DNA from: Pirellulales bacterium
Lineage (GTDB): Bacteria; Planctomycetota; Planctomycetia; Pirellulales; Thermoguttaceae
Length of the DNA stretch: 63,857 bases
Assembly: GCA_016936015.1 (NCBI GenBank)
Contig: JAFGPV010000188.1
Coordinates: forward strand, 1 to 63,857
Direction: 5' to 3'
Shown here: positions 44,810 through 53,873 of the stretch, in pieces
Layout: every line of letters begins with the position of its first letter
Numbering within the stretch: the stretch's first letter is position 1
Translations under genes and position numbers: made by a program
Notes under the pieces: generated by a model
What the model saw: only the letters and a program-made list of their open reading frames with translations
What the model was told of the DNA's origin: nothing
Database searches by the model: none

Positions 44810-46399
44810 TCAGTACGACATCATTTCCGAAACGAGATGCTGGGCCAACGCGGCGGTGGTCCGCTGATCCAGTCCCGCCAGTCCGCCCATCATGTCAGGC
44901 TGCACCGCCAGCATGGTGACTTTCCCCGCCGCTTCGCCCGGTTCCACGTCGAACTCGGGCTTGGTGTCGCGGGTCAGGCTCCCCTGGATCAGTCCGCTGT
45001 CGCGGGCCAGCAGGACCATCAGCCGGTCGCAGGCCGTGGCGGCCTTGAGGATGTTGGCCGGGGTGCGGCTCGCCTCGCCCGGCGTCATCACCACGGGCAG
45101 GTCGCGCTCGAGCAGCGCCTGGCCGATCAGGCTGCCCAGTCCCTCGTTCCGCCACAGCAGTCCCGGGGCGGCCAGCAATTGCACCTTGTGGCCGTTGCGG
45201 TTGGTGATCGTGATGCTGCTGATCGGCTCCGCCGGTCCCCGGGGGCGCTGCGGTCTGCCGGGCGGCGGTTCCTGGACGCGGAACGCGGCCGTCAGAATGT
45301 CGGCGATCTCGTTGTCGGTAAACGGCTCCACGGCGTAATAGAAAATCTTCTGCTTCCGGTAGGCCGATTCCCCGGCGCCCTGGGCCGAGGCCACCACGAC
45401 GATCCGCATCGCGGGGGCGAGGCCGCCGATCAGTCCCGCCAACTCGGGACCCGCGTCGCCGAAGGAGGCGGCGTCGAGAAAGACCACGCGGTCTTTCTTG
45501 TCCTCCAAAGCGGCCAGCAGCGACTCCCGGTCGGCAACCGTCTGCACCAGGCATCCCAGGGCGGTGAGCTTCCGGGCCTGCTCCCCGGCGGAGGCCGGAT
45601 CGGCGTTAACCAGGAGAATCCGCCGCTGCCGGCACTGCTTGGCCTCGTCCTGCCGCGTCGTGCAGAGGCAGGCGATCCAGCCCTCCCCGCAGGGATCCTC
45701 GGCCAAGAGGCCCAGATGCTGGTGCAGGGCTTCGTTGATTTCCATCACCACGCCCGAGAGCGGAGCGGGAATGATCCATAGGGGTTGATTGAGCATCGTC
45801 ACGCCGGCCAGCGGCAGGCCTTGATATACCACTTCGCCGATCCGCGGCAGGCGGATGCCCGTCGGCAGCCCCCGGCTGATCCCGGGAAGCACGGCGCCCA
45901 TGCAGGCCGAGCCGTCCACCTCGAGCCGGAACCACGACTCCTCCCAGAAAAACGCCTCCGGAATCGTCGTGGCCGCGGAAAAGACCGCCGCCGCCTGGGC
46001 CAGGTCCTGCCCGTCCGTACCGCTGCTCCGCGTGCTCATCACCCGGTGGACCGCCTGGATAATCTCCTCCGAAGTGAAAGGCTTGGTGATATAGTCGCAA
46101 GCGCCCAACCGCATGGCGGCCGCCGCGTTCGGAATGCTGGGATAACCGGTGATGATCAGCACCGGCACGTCGGGCTTCTTCTCCCGGAGCCGTTCGAGAA
46201 AATGGATCCCGTCCAGGTTGGGCATCTTGATGTCCAATAAAATAATGCCGTAGTCTTTTTCCGTGGCCAACGCCAGGCCCTGCCGGGCGTCCGTGTTTAC
46301 CTCCACCTGAAATCCTTGCCGGGAAAAGATCCGCCGGCAGGCCTGACAGACGACTTCCTCGTCGTCCACGACGAGTAAAGAAGGATTCTCCGCCATCAT
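44810..46399 (-). CDS. Response regulator fused to a GcvH-like domain
   Basis: 529 residues. Residues 5-125 are a receiver (DDEE, Asp in IILLDIKMPNLDG, Lys in ITKPFTSEE). Residues about 145-255 match the glycine-cleavage H-protein fold (SWFRLEVDGSACMGAVLPG, IIPAPLSGVVMEINEAL, EDPCGEGWIACL), but the position of the lipoyl lysine (VESVKA in true GcvH) has LNQPLW, so it cannot be lipoylated there. A second degenerate receiver (about 270-385) and a C-terminal ~130-residue domain of unknown type follow. No DNA-binding domain. It probably acts as a scaffold between kinase and target. Confidence 0.85.
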   Translation of the reverse strand: MMAENPSLLVVDDEEVVCQACRRIFSRQGFQVEVNTDARQGLALATEKDYGIILLDIKMPNLDGIHFLERLREKKPDVPVLIITGYPSIPNAAAAMRLGACDYITKPFTSEEIIQAVHRVMSTRSSGTDGQDLAQAAAVFSAATTIPEAFFWEESWFRLEVDGSACMGAVLPGISRGLPTGIRLPRIGEVVYQGLPLAGVTMLNQPLWIIPAPLSGVVMEINEALHQHLGLLAEDPCGEGWIACLCTTRQDEAKQCRQRRILLVNADPASAGEQARKLTALGCLVQTVADRESLLAALEDKKDRVVFLDAASFGDAGPELAGLIGGLAPAMRIVVVASAQGAGESAYRKQKIFYYAVEPFTDNEIADILTAAFRVQEPPPGRPQRPRGPAEPISSITITNRNGHKVQLLAAPGLLWRNEGLGSLIGQALLERDLPVVMTPGEASRTPANILKAATACDRLMVLLARDSGLIQGSLTRDTKPEFDVEPGEAAGKVTMLAVQPDMMGGLAGLDQRTTAALAQHLVSEMMSY

Positions 46400-46580
46400 C
46401 GATTCTCCTTGGGAGAGGGTAGGCTATGCACCGTAGTTCAAACGGTATCCGTTTGAGTAACGTCAGAAAGCAAATGCTATACCAGGTCAATAACGAGAAC
46501 GATTCTCGAAAGAATCTGTTAAGAAGTCGCTAAAATCAGTGTCAACTTCCCAGATTTAACAGAAATTTGTCAATTTATGA

Positions 46581-46616
46581 GTATGAATAATCATACGTGT
46601 ATGAATATCCATACAC
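46581..46616. promoter_or_regulatory. Tandem palindromes, probable operator
   Basis: GTATGA-ATAA-TCATAC (46581-46596) is directly followed by GTGTATG-AATATC-CATACAC (46597-46616). They share the core half-site GTATGA/TCATAC and lie in the gap between the sigma-54 activator gene and the GcvH-fusion gene, in AT-rich promoter-like DNA. A binding site for a dimeric regulator is the best guess. Confidence 0.55.
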
Positions 46617-46625
46617 GCAAGCGTA

Positions 46626-47645
46626 TCATCCAAGGCCATCGGATTTCAACTTGTGCGCTCGCAGGAGGGCGTGGAAATTCGTTCTTTGCATGCCTACGTC
46701 CTCAGCGGCCTTGGTGACGTTATTTGAAGAGCGTTCCAGGGCCGACGTCAGGAATTGACGTTCCATTTCCTGGATCATCCTTCGTTTTTGCACCTTAAGA
46801 TCTTCCCACGTCACGGGGATTTCCGTCGAGGAAACAATGGAACGGGACTGCCGGATCTCGGCCGGGAGGTGTTGCAGTTCGACGCGTACGCCTCCGTAGA
46901 GCACGGCCAACCGCTCCATGATGTTCCGCAGTTCACGGACGTTTCCCGGCCAGGGGTAGATCTCCAGTTGACGCAAGGCTTCCGGGGAGAATCCGACCGT
47001 TTGCAGTCCCATCTGCCTGGAAAACTGCTCGAAGAAGGTCATGGCCAGCAAGGGGATGTCCCCCGGCCGATCGCGGAGCGGGGGAAGCGAGACCGGTACG
47101 ACGTTCAGCCGGTAATACAGATCGGCGCGGAAGTCTCCTACCCTGACCATCTCGGCCAGGCTGCGGTTGGTAGTGGCGATCAGGCGGATATCGATTTCCT
47201 GCTCGGCTGTTTCCCCCACCTTGCGAATCCGCCGCGTTTCCAGGACGCGCAGCAGTTTTCCCTGGATCTCCGGGCTGAGATTGGCCACTTCGTCCAGCAT
47301 CAGCGTCCCCTGGTGGGCGATCTCGAACAGCCCTTTTTTCGTGGCGATCGCCCCAGAAAAAGAGCCTTTCACGTGGCCGAACAACTCGCTTTCCAGCAGC
47401 GTGGGCGCCAGGGCGGTGCAGTCGCACGCCAGCAAGGGACAATCCCGGCGGCGGCTGAGGCGGTGGATCGACCGGACGATCATCTCTTTTCCGGTCCCGC
47501 TCTCGCCGGAGACCAGCACGGTGCAGTCGGCCGGGGCGATCCGCCGGACCAGGGCGAAGACCTCCCGCATTTCGGGGCACCGGCCGAACATCCCCTCAAA
47601 GCAATCGGGACGCTCCGGCGCGCTCTGTTCGTTCTTCTGCGACAT
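46626..47645 (-). CDS. Receiver-less sigma-54 activator
   Basis: 339 residues, no receiver. AAA+ domain: Walker A VSGESGTGKEMIV, Walker B TLMLDEVANL, R-finger region LYYRLNVV. The sigma-54 contact loop reads GSFSGA instead of GAFTGA, replacing the key Thr by Ser. The Fis-type HTH is NNVTKAAEDVGMQRTNFHALL. Without a receiver it is presumably controlled by protein contact, perhaps with the kinase at 47792-49705 or the GcvH-fusion protein, both adjacent and on the same strand. Confidence 0.92.
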   Translation of the reverse strand: MSQKNEQSAPERPDCFEGMFGRCPEMREVFALVRRIAPADCTVLVSGESGTGKEMIVRSIHRLSRRRDCPLLACDCTALAPTLLESELFGHVKGSFSGAIATKKGLFEIAHQGTLMLDEVANLSPEIQGKLLRVLETRRIRKVGETAEQEIDIRLIATTNRSLAEMVRVGDFRADLYYRLNVVPVSLPPLRDRPGDIPLLAMTFFEQFSRQMGLQTVGFSPEALRQLEIYPWPGNVRELRNIMERLAVLYGGVRVELQHLPAEIRQSRSIVSSTEIPVTWEDLKVQKRRMIQEMERQFLTSALERSSNNVTKAAEDVGMQRTNFHALLRAHKLKSDGLG

Positions 47646-47708
47646 GACCGATTTATCGTGAGGAGGGCCGGCGACGAACAGCCGCCGCGGATTAAGGAAG
47701 TTTTCCTC

Positions 47709-47725
47709 GGCGGCTGTTAGCCGCC
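47709..47725. repeat. Short GC palindrome
   Basis: GGCGGCT-GTT-AGCCGCC between the activator and the large kinase. Related AGCCGCCG sequences occur just upstream at about 47678-47690 and in the long palindrome at 60346-60415. Confidence 0.5.
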
Positions 47726-47791
47726 GGCTATTGGATGGAACTTTAACAATCTGATACTCAATAAATCCTTTCGATTTTCTTTGTCCTCAAT

Positions 47792-49705
47792 TTATTCGGC
47801 CGGGGAATCTTCCGCGCGGGGCAGTGTGATTGTGAAGGTGCTTCCCATGTTCTCGGCGCTCTCGACGCTCAACGTGCCGCCGTGCTGTTGGACGATGCCG
47901 TAACTGACGCTCAATCCCAGGCCGGTCCCTTTCCCGACCGGCTTGGTCGTGTAAAACGGCTCGAAGATCTGTTCGCGATGTTCCCTTTTGATGCCGCAGC
48001 CCGTGTCTTGCACTTTGACGATCACCTGGTCGGCCGTAGCGGCCGAGCGGACGGTCAGCGTGCCGCCGCTGGGCATGGCCTCGCAGGCGTTCAGCACCAG
48101 GTTGACCAGCACCTGCTGGAGCTGGTTCTTGTCGCCGTGGACGGGGGGAAGATGGTCCTTTAAATCTTCCACGATGGTGATGTTCTGGAAGGCGTCCCGT
48201 TTGCCCAGCAGCCGGGTGGCCTGGCGGATCACGTCGTTGACGTTCAACCGGGTCTTGACGGAGGGCGTTTCCCGGGCGAAATCCAAGAGGTCGCGGACGA
48301 TGGTTCGCACCCGCTTGGTCTCCCGGATGATCAGGTCCAGGTCCTGTTTGTCCTCTTCGTCGAGGTTTTCTTTTTGCCGCATCAAGTCGGCGAAGGCGAG
48401 CACGCCGGTCAGCGGATTGTTGATTTCGTGGGCCACGCCGGCCGCCAGGCGGCCGACGGAGGCCAAGTGCTCGCTGCGGCTGATCTGCTCCCGGGCGACT
48501 TGCTGGATCATCTGTTCGCGTTCGGCTACGGCCTGGGCCATGCTGTCGATCGCCCGGCAGAGGATGCCCATCTCGCCCGGCGATTGGATGCCGGTCCGGG
48601 CGGTCAGGTCGCCGCCGATGACTTTCTGCGCCATGTCGACCACCTTGGAAACGGGATGCAGCACCCAGCCGGTGGCCCAGTACAGCAGGGCCAGGCTGAT
48701 CAGGGTGGTCCCGCCCGCAATCGCCAGAAAGACCACGCTGATGACGTTCCGTTGGGAGGCGAAGGGGGCGCGGAGCAGGCCCACGTACAAGGCCCCGATG
48801 ATCTTCTGCGTCGGATCGCGGATTGGCTCGTAGGCCGTGATGTACCAATCGTTGACGACCCAGGCCGGCTTCGACCAGATTTCCCCACGGTCGAGGACCG
48901 CCTCGCATACGGAGCCGCTCAACCGCGTGCCGACCGCCCGGGCGCCGTCGGCCATGGTTACGTTGGTCGAGATCCGCAAATCTCCCTGGAAGATCGTGAC
49001 CGTTCCGATGTCTTTGCCGTGATAGACCTCTTTGGCAAAGACTTCCTTCTTGATGGCGTCCACCATTTTGTACTGACGATTGAGCAGGTTTCCGCCGTAA
49101 AGGATGGCCAGCAGCCGGCCTTGTGTGTCGAGGACCGGCACGGCGGCGGCGACCGCCATTCCCTCGGTGCGGACGCGGTCCTTCGTAGGCCGAGCCTCCA
49201 ACGTGGGCACCAGTTCGAATCGGGCCCGTTCCGCCAGGTCCTTTCCCTCCCGCAGCAACCGCTTGCGGGAGAGCAGGATGGTGCCCGTCACGCTCCGTGG
49301 TTTGCGGAGCACCTCCGCCACCAGGGGATCGGACGCCAGGTCGTCGCCGTGATTCTGATTCCGCGTCCGGCAGATCACTTTTCCCGCCGGATCCAGCAGG
49401 GCCACGAAGTCGATCTTGGTTTGGCTGTCCAGTTCGTGCAGGATCGCCGTCAGTTCCTTACGGTCGTTCCACCGGGCGGCCTCCGCCAGGGCCTGTTCCG
49501 TGGCTTTCCCCTGCAGAAAGGTGCTGATCAGCTCCATCTGCGTCCGGTAGGCGGCCCGCGCCGCGTTGAGATTGCGCCCCACCCGTTTCTGCACCTCGTC
49601 CATCCAGACGATTCCCAGGTACTGGATGATGATGAAGGAGAGCAACGAATTGGCCACCAGGATCACCGCGATGACGCTGGTGGTCAGTTTAAAACGAATA
49701 GTCAT
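47792..49705 (-). CDS. Sensor histidine kinase with cache-type periplasmic domain and HAMP
   Basis: 637 residues: membrane helix (LTTSVIAVILVANSLLSFII), cache-like periplasmic domain about 30-310 (FVALLDPAGKVICRT; AVPVLDTQGRLLAILYGG), second helix (VVFLAIAGGTTLISLALLYW), HAMP (HPVSKVVDMAQKVIGGDL), H-box AAGVAHEINNPLTGVLAFADL, N-box LVNLVLNACEAM, and G boxes VQDTGCGIK and GKGTGLGLSVSYG. Its start overlaps the CcsA stop by 4 bases (ATGA), so cytochrome c assembly and this sensor are translationally coupled. A redox or small-ligand signal is plausible but not proven. Confidence 0.95.
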   Translation of the reverse strand: MTIRFKLTTSVIAVILVANSLLSFIIIQYLGIVWMDEVQKRVGRNLNAARAAYRTQMELISTFLQGKATEQALAEAARWNDRKELTAILHELDSQTKIDFVALLDPAGKVICRTRNQNHGDDLASDPLVAEVLRKPRSVTGTILLSRKRLLREGKDLAERARFELVPTLEARPTKDRVRTEGMAVAAAVPVLDTQGRLLAILYGGNLLNRQYKMVDAIKKEVFAKEVYHGKDIGTVTIFQGDLRISTNVTMADGARAVGTRLSGSVCEAVLDRGEIWSKPAWVVNDWYITAYEPIRDPTQKIIGALYVGLLRAPFASQRNVISVVFLAIAGGTTLISLALLYWATGWVLHPVSKVVDMAQKVIGGDLTARTGIQSPGEMGILCRAIDSMAQAVAEREQMIQQVAREQISRSEHLASVGRLAAGVAHEINNPLTGVLAFADLMRQKENLDEEDKQDLDLIIRETKRVRTIVRDLLDFARETPSVKTRLNVNDVIRQATRLLGKRDAFQNITIVEDLKDHLPPVHGDKNQLQQVLVNLVLNACEAMPSGGTLTVRSAATADQVIVKVQDTGCGIKREHREQIFEPFYTTKPVGKGTGLGLSVSYGIVQQHGGTLSVESAENMGSTFTITLPRAEDSPAE

Positions 49706-51546
49706 GGCTTTTCCCCTTGCAGCGGATTATAGTCCGGGCGAGTCCGCGGCTGAAGCCGTGCCCGGAAAATGGCCGCTGCCAGATAGAACAGTTGGACGGC
49801 GAACGCGGCATAGACGTATTGCTGGCCGCCCCCGCCGAATCCGTAGCTGTGCAGCCCGGTCCCCATCACGAAATTCACGCCGTACCACGCCCAGACGATC
49901 AGTAGAAAGCAAAAAGCACTGCCGGCGGCCAGCCCGAAGCTTCCCACCCAGCCGATCCGCCGGGCGTGCAACAGGGCCAGGTACAACAACAGGGTGATCA
50001 AGGCCCAAACCTCCTTCGGATCCCAGCCCCAGAAGCGTCCCCAGGCGTATTCCGCCCACACGGCCCCCAGGATCGTGCCCAGCGTCAGCAGGAAGACGCC
50101 GATCTGCAAAGTGCGGTGCGTGATCCGGTTCAAGGCGGCGACGGCCTCCGGATCGTGGTAAAAACCCCTTTTCGAACGGTAGAAGAGGAAGCGGTCCATG
50201 GTCACGTTGCCCAGCGCCCAGGCCAGGGCGAAGGCGGCATAGCCCAGCATGATGCTCATTACGTGGATCGTCAGCCAGTAATTGTTTTTCAGCACCGGCA
50301 TTAACGGCCGGATCGACGCGTCGAGGACCACCGGGGAGTGATCGGCCAGGATCAGGGCGAAGGTGGAGACCGCCGCCGCGGCGGTCAGCACGTACCGCCG
50401 AGGCGAGTAATACTCGAAAATCAGGCCGAAAACCGCGGTCCCCAGCGCCAGGTAGATCACCGTTTCGTACATGTTGGTCACCGGCGCCCAGCCTGTGATG
50501 GCCGCCCGCATTGCAAACCCGGCCAACATCACCGCCAGGGCCGCGCAGAATACGATCCATGCCGCGTAGTAGAACAGCCGCCTGCCGGAGACGCCGGCGG
50601 CAAGCGACAGCACGAAGGCCCCCCCGGTCAGAATCCAGGCGATGCGGAAGGGCGTCAAGCGGTTGTAATCGACCTCCAGGGCGATGACGGTGGCCGAAGG
50701 ATAGTCTTTGACCTGACCTCCCAGTTCCTCCAGGACGCCGAACAGCGCCGCCGACGCCGAATTGAAGTCCGTGGCGTTCTGAGATTGGAACGCGGCCTGG
50801 ATCCGGCGGAATTCCGTTTGCGCCTTGCGGAGCCTGCCCGAGGGATCGTCGGCGTCGGTAAACTCGGTTCGGAGCAGTCGGCTTACGGACATCCATTGAC
50901 GCAGCGCGCCGCCCGGCAGGGGGACGAGCCGGAGTTGTTGGCCCCGGCGAAGTTCCAGGTAGGTCCCCAAGGCGTCGGCCAGCCGGAGGACCTCCTGCTC
51001 CTCGGGCGTTAGCGGCTGTCGCAGTTGCTGGCGGGCGATCAGTTCCCGGACCTCGTCGAGAAAGGGAATTTTTCGGCCGGAGGCCGGGTCGTGGAACACC
51101 GTCCGGCTGAGCGCCCACGGCGTAATGGACTTCGCACCGGCCGGAAGCCCCAACGAGCGTCGCAGCGGTCGGGAATCGACGTACAGCAGCGGCGTCTTGT
51201 CCCACTCGTCCGGCTTGGGGATGCGAAAGAAGTCCTCTGCCGGAGATTTCGGCCGGCTCTCCGCTTTGCCGGTAAGCAGCAGGGTGAGATAGAATTCGGT
51301 GGCGGTAAGTTTTCGCCCCGTTCGGCGATCGACGAAGCTGGCACGGTCGCACAACGTACGGACGGTTTCCCGGGCCAAGGTGTCTAACGGCTTGTAGCGG
51401 CCCCCTTCCTGAACGGGCAATCCCCGCCAAGCCGCCCAATCAAAGCCGATCGAATCACCCGCCCACACCACGCCCTGGAAGAGCAGGCCGATCAAGGTGA
51501 CGCAAAGGAGTCGGTTGATGTAGAGAAGGGTGAAAGTCATTCTCAT
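49702..51546 (-). CDS. ccsA: CcsA-type cytochrome c assembly protein with long N-terminal extension
   Basis: 614 residues. A signal or membrane segment is followed by ~270 extracytoplasmic residues (about 30-300) not present in standard CcsA, then about eight helices carrying the heme-binding tryptophan-rich motif WGRFWGWDPKEVWALI and flanking histidines. CcsA/ResC transports heme and, with ResB, attaches it to apocytochrome c outside the membrane (System II). It forms an operon with ResB upstream and the sensor kinase downstream. The N-terminal extension resembles fused ResB-like or partner-binding parts of anammox/delta-type proteins. Confidence 0.88.
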   Translation of the reverse strand: MRMTFTLLYINRLLCVTLIGLLFQGVVWAGDSIGFDWAAWRGLPVQEGGRYKPLDTLARETVRTLCDRASFVDRRTGRKLTATEFYLTLLLTGKAESRPKSPAEDFFRIPKPDEWDKTPLLYVDSRPLRRSLGLPAGAKSITPWALSRTVFHDPASGRKIPFLDEVRELIARQQLRQPLTPEEQEVLRLADALGTYLELRRGQQLRLVPLPGGALRQWMSVSRLLRTEFTDADDPSGRLRKAQTEFRRIQAAFQSQNATDFNSASAALFGVLEELGGQVKDYPSATVIALEVDYNRLTPFRIAWILTGGAFVLSLAAGVSGRRLFYYAAWIVFCAALAVMLAGFAMRAAITGWAPVTNMYETVIYLALGTAVFGLIFEYYSPRRYVLTAAAAVSTFALILADHSPVVLDASIRPLMPVLKNNYWLTIHVMSIMLGYAAFALAWALGNVTMDRFLFYRSKRGFYHDPEAVAALNRITHRTLQIGVFLLTLGTILGAVWAEYAWGRFWGWDPKEVWALITLLLYLALLHARRIGWVGSFGLAAGSAFCFLLIVWAWYGVNFVMGTGLHSYGFGGGGQQYVYAAFAVQLFYLAAAIFRARLQPRTRPDYNPLQGEKP

Positions 51547-51625
51547 TATGTCTTGATGTTCCGGGTTCCCAAATGATGTCTGAAAACCGGTTTTTTACGA
51601 AGCCGCAAGGCGGCGAACTACGATA

Positions 51626-51791
51626 GCCCAGGGCGGAGCGGAGCGCAGCCCTGGGAAAGTAGCAACGCAATTATTCAATTAGCCCTGAAAGGGCGCGCTA
51701 TGGAGATTTTCCGGTTGAGCGCGCCCTTATAGGATTTGTTGTTCGATGTGTGGATCCTTTCCCCAGGGCTGCGCCGTGCTCCGCCCTGGGC
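51626..51791. repeat. Composite inverted repeat overlapping the end of ResB
   Basis: A 30-bp unit (51626-51655, starting GCCCAGGGCGGAGCG) recurs inverted at 51762-51791 with three changes. Between them AAGGGCGCGCT (51689-51699) and AGCGCGCCCTT (51718-51728) form an 11-bp perfect stem. The outer copy codes for DVSPGRSTAQPWG and the inner stem covers the ResB stop codon. Confidence 0.7.
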
Positions 51792-53106
51792 TGACATCGC
51801 GCGCCGCTTCGAGGCTTTGCGGCTTCCTTGCCCGTTTGCGGGCAAAAAACATGAGCACCAATCCCACGCCCACCAGCACGCAGCCGACGTGTTTGGCCCA
51901 TCGGCCCGGGTCGTAGGTCACGCCCAGTACGGACAACGGGGTGCCGCCGGGCGGAAGACTGGATTGGAAAATGATGTAGTTCTTGTAGACCAGGGGATGG
52001 TTCATAAAAATCTTCCGCTGCACGTCCAGGTCGGCGGCGCGGTCGATCAATTGGACCGTGCTGGAATACGCGGCGTCACCCACGCCGCCGGGATTCTTCT
52101 CCCGTCGGCAATCGAGCAGCGTCAGCTTGAATTCCAGCGGCAGGCGTTCGTAGCCGAAGGACAGCCGCAGCGGCCCGTCGGGGGTGGCGATCACCTGGGC
52201 TCCGTAGTCCGGATCGTTGCGGCACAACCAGACTTGCTGTGCGTCGTCGCCCGCGTCCACTTCCACCAGCACGGCCGCTTCGGGCGGCTCCGGGTCACCG
52301 GAAGAAACGTCCGCCGGAACGAAAGCGACTTCATGCCGTGCGGAAGGGAGGTATTGCAGGATTTTCAAACGGACCCGATCTCCCATTGAGATCGTTTCGC
52401 CCACTTTATGGGTAAAGTGTTCGACTTCCAGCCAGCCGGTCCTGGCGATCTCGCCGCGGGGATTGAGCAGACCGAATTCCACGGCTGGCCGGCCGCGGCC
52501 CGTCGGATCGGCGGACCATTTTTCCCGCAATTCGGCGTGGGGAAGATAACGCAGCACGGTTACGCCCACCCCGTCGGCATAGCCCAACGAAAGCGATTGC
52601 CCCTCGGGCCACGATACCGGGCCGGGCGCGAAAACGAAGGAACTGGCCGCGCTGTCGGTTCCGCCGGGGGAATTCTTCCGGGCGACGGTCAAGCGGCAGC
52701 GGTCCGGCACGAAGAACTCGCTGCGGCTCTCTCCCGGCGAAAAGATCAGCGATCCCTCGACGCCGTAAAAGTACGTTTGCACCGCGCCGAAGAGCACCAC
52801 CAGCACGCCCCCGTGGGCCAGCAGCGAACCCCACTCCGCCCGGCCCCAGGGATAGCGGCGCAGCATCGCCGCCAGCATGTTGACGGCCAGCAGGCCGACC
52901 AAGGCCAGAAACCACGGGCGGCGATACACGTACCATAATGTGTACTCGTGTCCGTAGTCCTTTTCGAATCCCGTGGCGACCATCATTACCACGGCCAACG
53001 CCACCATCAAGATCACGCCAAGCTGAAGCGAGGCCAGACCTCGAAAGAGCGAGGTGGCCCAGGCAGTCTTGGGCACAGTCTGCTCGGCGGTTTCCATCGA
53101 TGCCAT
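51727..53106 (-). CDS. resB: ResB-family cytochrome c assembly protein
   Basis: 459 residues started at ATG 53106 (AAGGAATT upstream); the frame is open further but has no ribosome site. Membrane helices at about 28-50 (ASLQLGVILMVALAVVMMVA), 67-85 and 105-125, a large extracytoplasmic beta domain, and a last helix VGCVLVGVGLVLMFF. GLASLQLGVILM is the typical ResB start. It holds apocytochrome c and reduces its CXXCH cysteines for heme ligation by CcsA. The final ~15 residues (DVSPGRSTAQPWGKDP) derive from a palindromic repeat, so the native terminus has been rewritten. Confidence 0.88.
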   Translation of the reverse strand: MASMETAEQTVPKTAWATSLFRGLASLQLGVILMVALAVVMMVATGFEKDYGHEYTLWYVYRRPWFLALVGLLAVNMLAAMLRRYPWGRAEWGSLLAHGGVLVVLFGAVQTYFYGVEGSLIFSPGESRSEFFVPDRCRLTVARKNSPGGTDSAASSFVFAPGPVSWPEGQSLSLGYADGVGVTVLRYLPHAELREKWSADPTGRGRPAVEFGLLNPRGEIARTGWLEVEHFTHKVGETISMGDRVRLKILQYLPSARHEVAFVPADVSSGDPEPPEAAVLVEVDAGDDAQQVWLCRNDPDYGAQVIATPDGPLRLSFGYERLPLEFKLTLLDCRREKNPGGVGDAAYSSTVQLIDRAADLDVQRKIFMNHPLVYKNYIIFQSSLPPGGTPLSVLGVTYDPGRWAKHVGCVLVGVGLVLMFFARKRARKPQSLEAARDVSPGRSTAQPWGKDPHIEQQIL

Positions 53107-53237
53107 GAACGCAATTCCTTTATGGATCCCCGGAGACTCCCCCCACTTCCTGTACTTTACCCAAGGACCGCGCTCGCGGCAACGCCCTTGCCCGGTCGCA
53201 GCCGGAATCAGGCAGGACATTTAGAACTTTGGAAAAG

Positions 53238-53873
53238 CTACGTCGAGTTTTCCAAACCGGCGGCGATGGCCGCAGCGATGGCCCGGCGAACGGCGGCCTC
53301 GATCTGCTCGGGTTGGTCCTGGAGCGTGCCTTCGATACGGATGACGCGAATGTCCGAGAAACCGATGAATCCGAAAATGCTCCTTAAATAGGTCTCTTGG
53401 AAATCGAAGGTCTGACGGGGATCGCCCGCCGGATAGATTCCACCGCGGGCAAGAATGAGCATCAACGGCCGGCCGGTAACCAGGCCCTGGTATCCTTTTT
53501 CCGAACTGTACGTAAACGTCAGCGACGGCTGCACGATGACGTCGAGATACTGTTTCAACCGGTAGGGGACGTTGAAATTCCACATCGGGCAGGAGAGCAC
53601 GTATTTGTCGAATTGTTTGAAGTGCTCGATGGTCTGGATCACGGCCCGCCAGGCGGCATCGACCTTGTCGCGGGGCTTCTCCCCGGACATCACGGCGTAT
53701 TTCGCCTTGGCCTCCGGCGCCGTAAACAGCGGGACCTCGGCCTGAAACAGATCCAGGGTCTCGACACGGTCCTCCGGCCGCTCTCGCCGGTACGAATCCA
53801 GAAACGCCGCCGCCACCCGCGTGGAATACGATCCTTCCCGGGGACTGGCCTGGAGATGAAGGAGTTTTGCCAC
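53238..53873 (-). CDS. azoR: FMN-dependent NADH-azoreductase
   Basis: 211 residues from GTG 53873, preceded by GAGGA; an ATG at 53909 is an alternative without a ribosome site. Flavodoxin-like fold with FMN phosphate loop LLHLQASPREGSYSTRV, then SCPMWNFNVPYRLKQYLD and ARGGIYPAGDP, all typical of AzoR. It reduces quinones and azo compounds with NADH, protecting against electrophiles. The adjacent cytochrome c and nitric oxide genes suggest a redox-stress setting, but transcription is separate. Confidence 0.88.
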   Translation of the reverse strand: MAKLLHLQASPREGSYSTRVAAAFLDSYRRERPEDRVETLDLFQAEVPLFTAPEAKAKYAVMSGEKPRDKVDAAWRAVIQTIEHFKQFDKYVLSCPMWNFNVPYRLKQYLDVIVQPSLTFTYSSEKGYQGLVTGRPLMLILARGGIYPAGDPRQTFDFQETYLRSIFGFIGFSDIRVIRIEGTLQDQPEQIEAAVRRAIAAAIAAGLENST

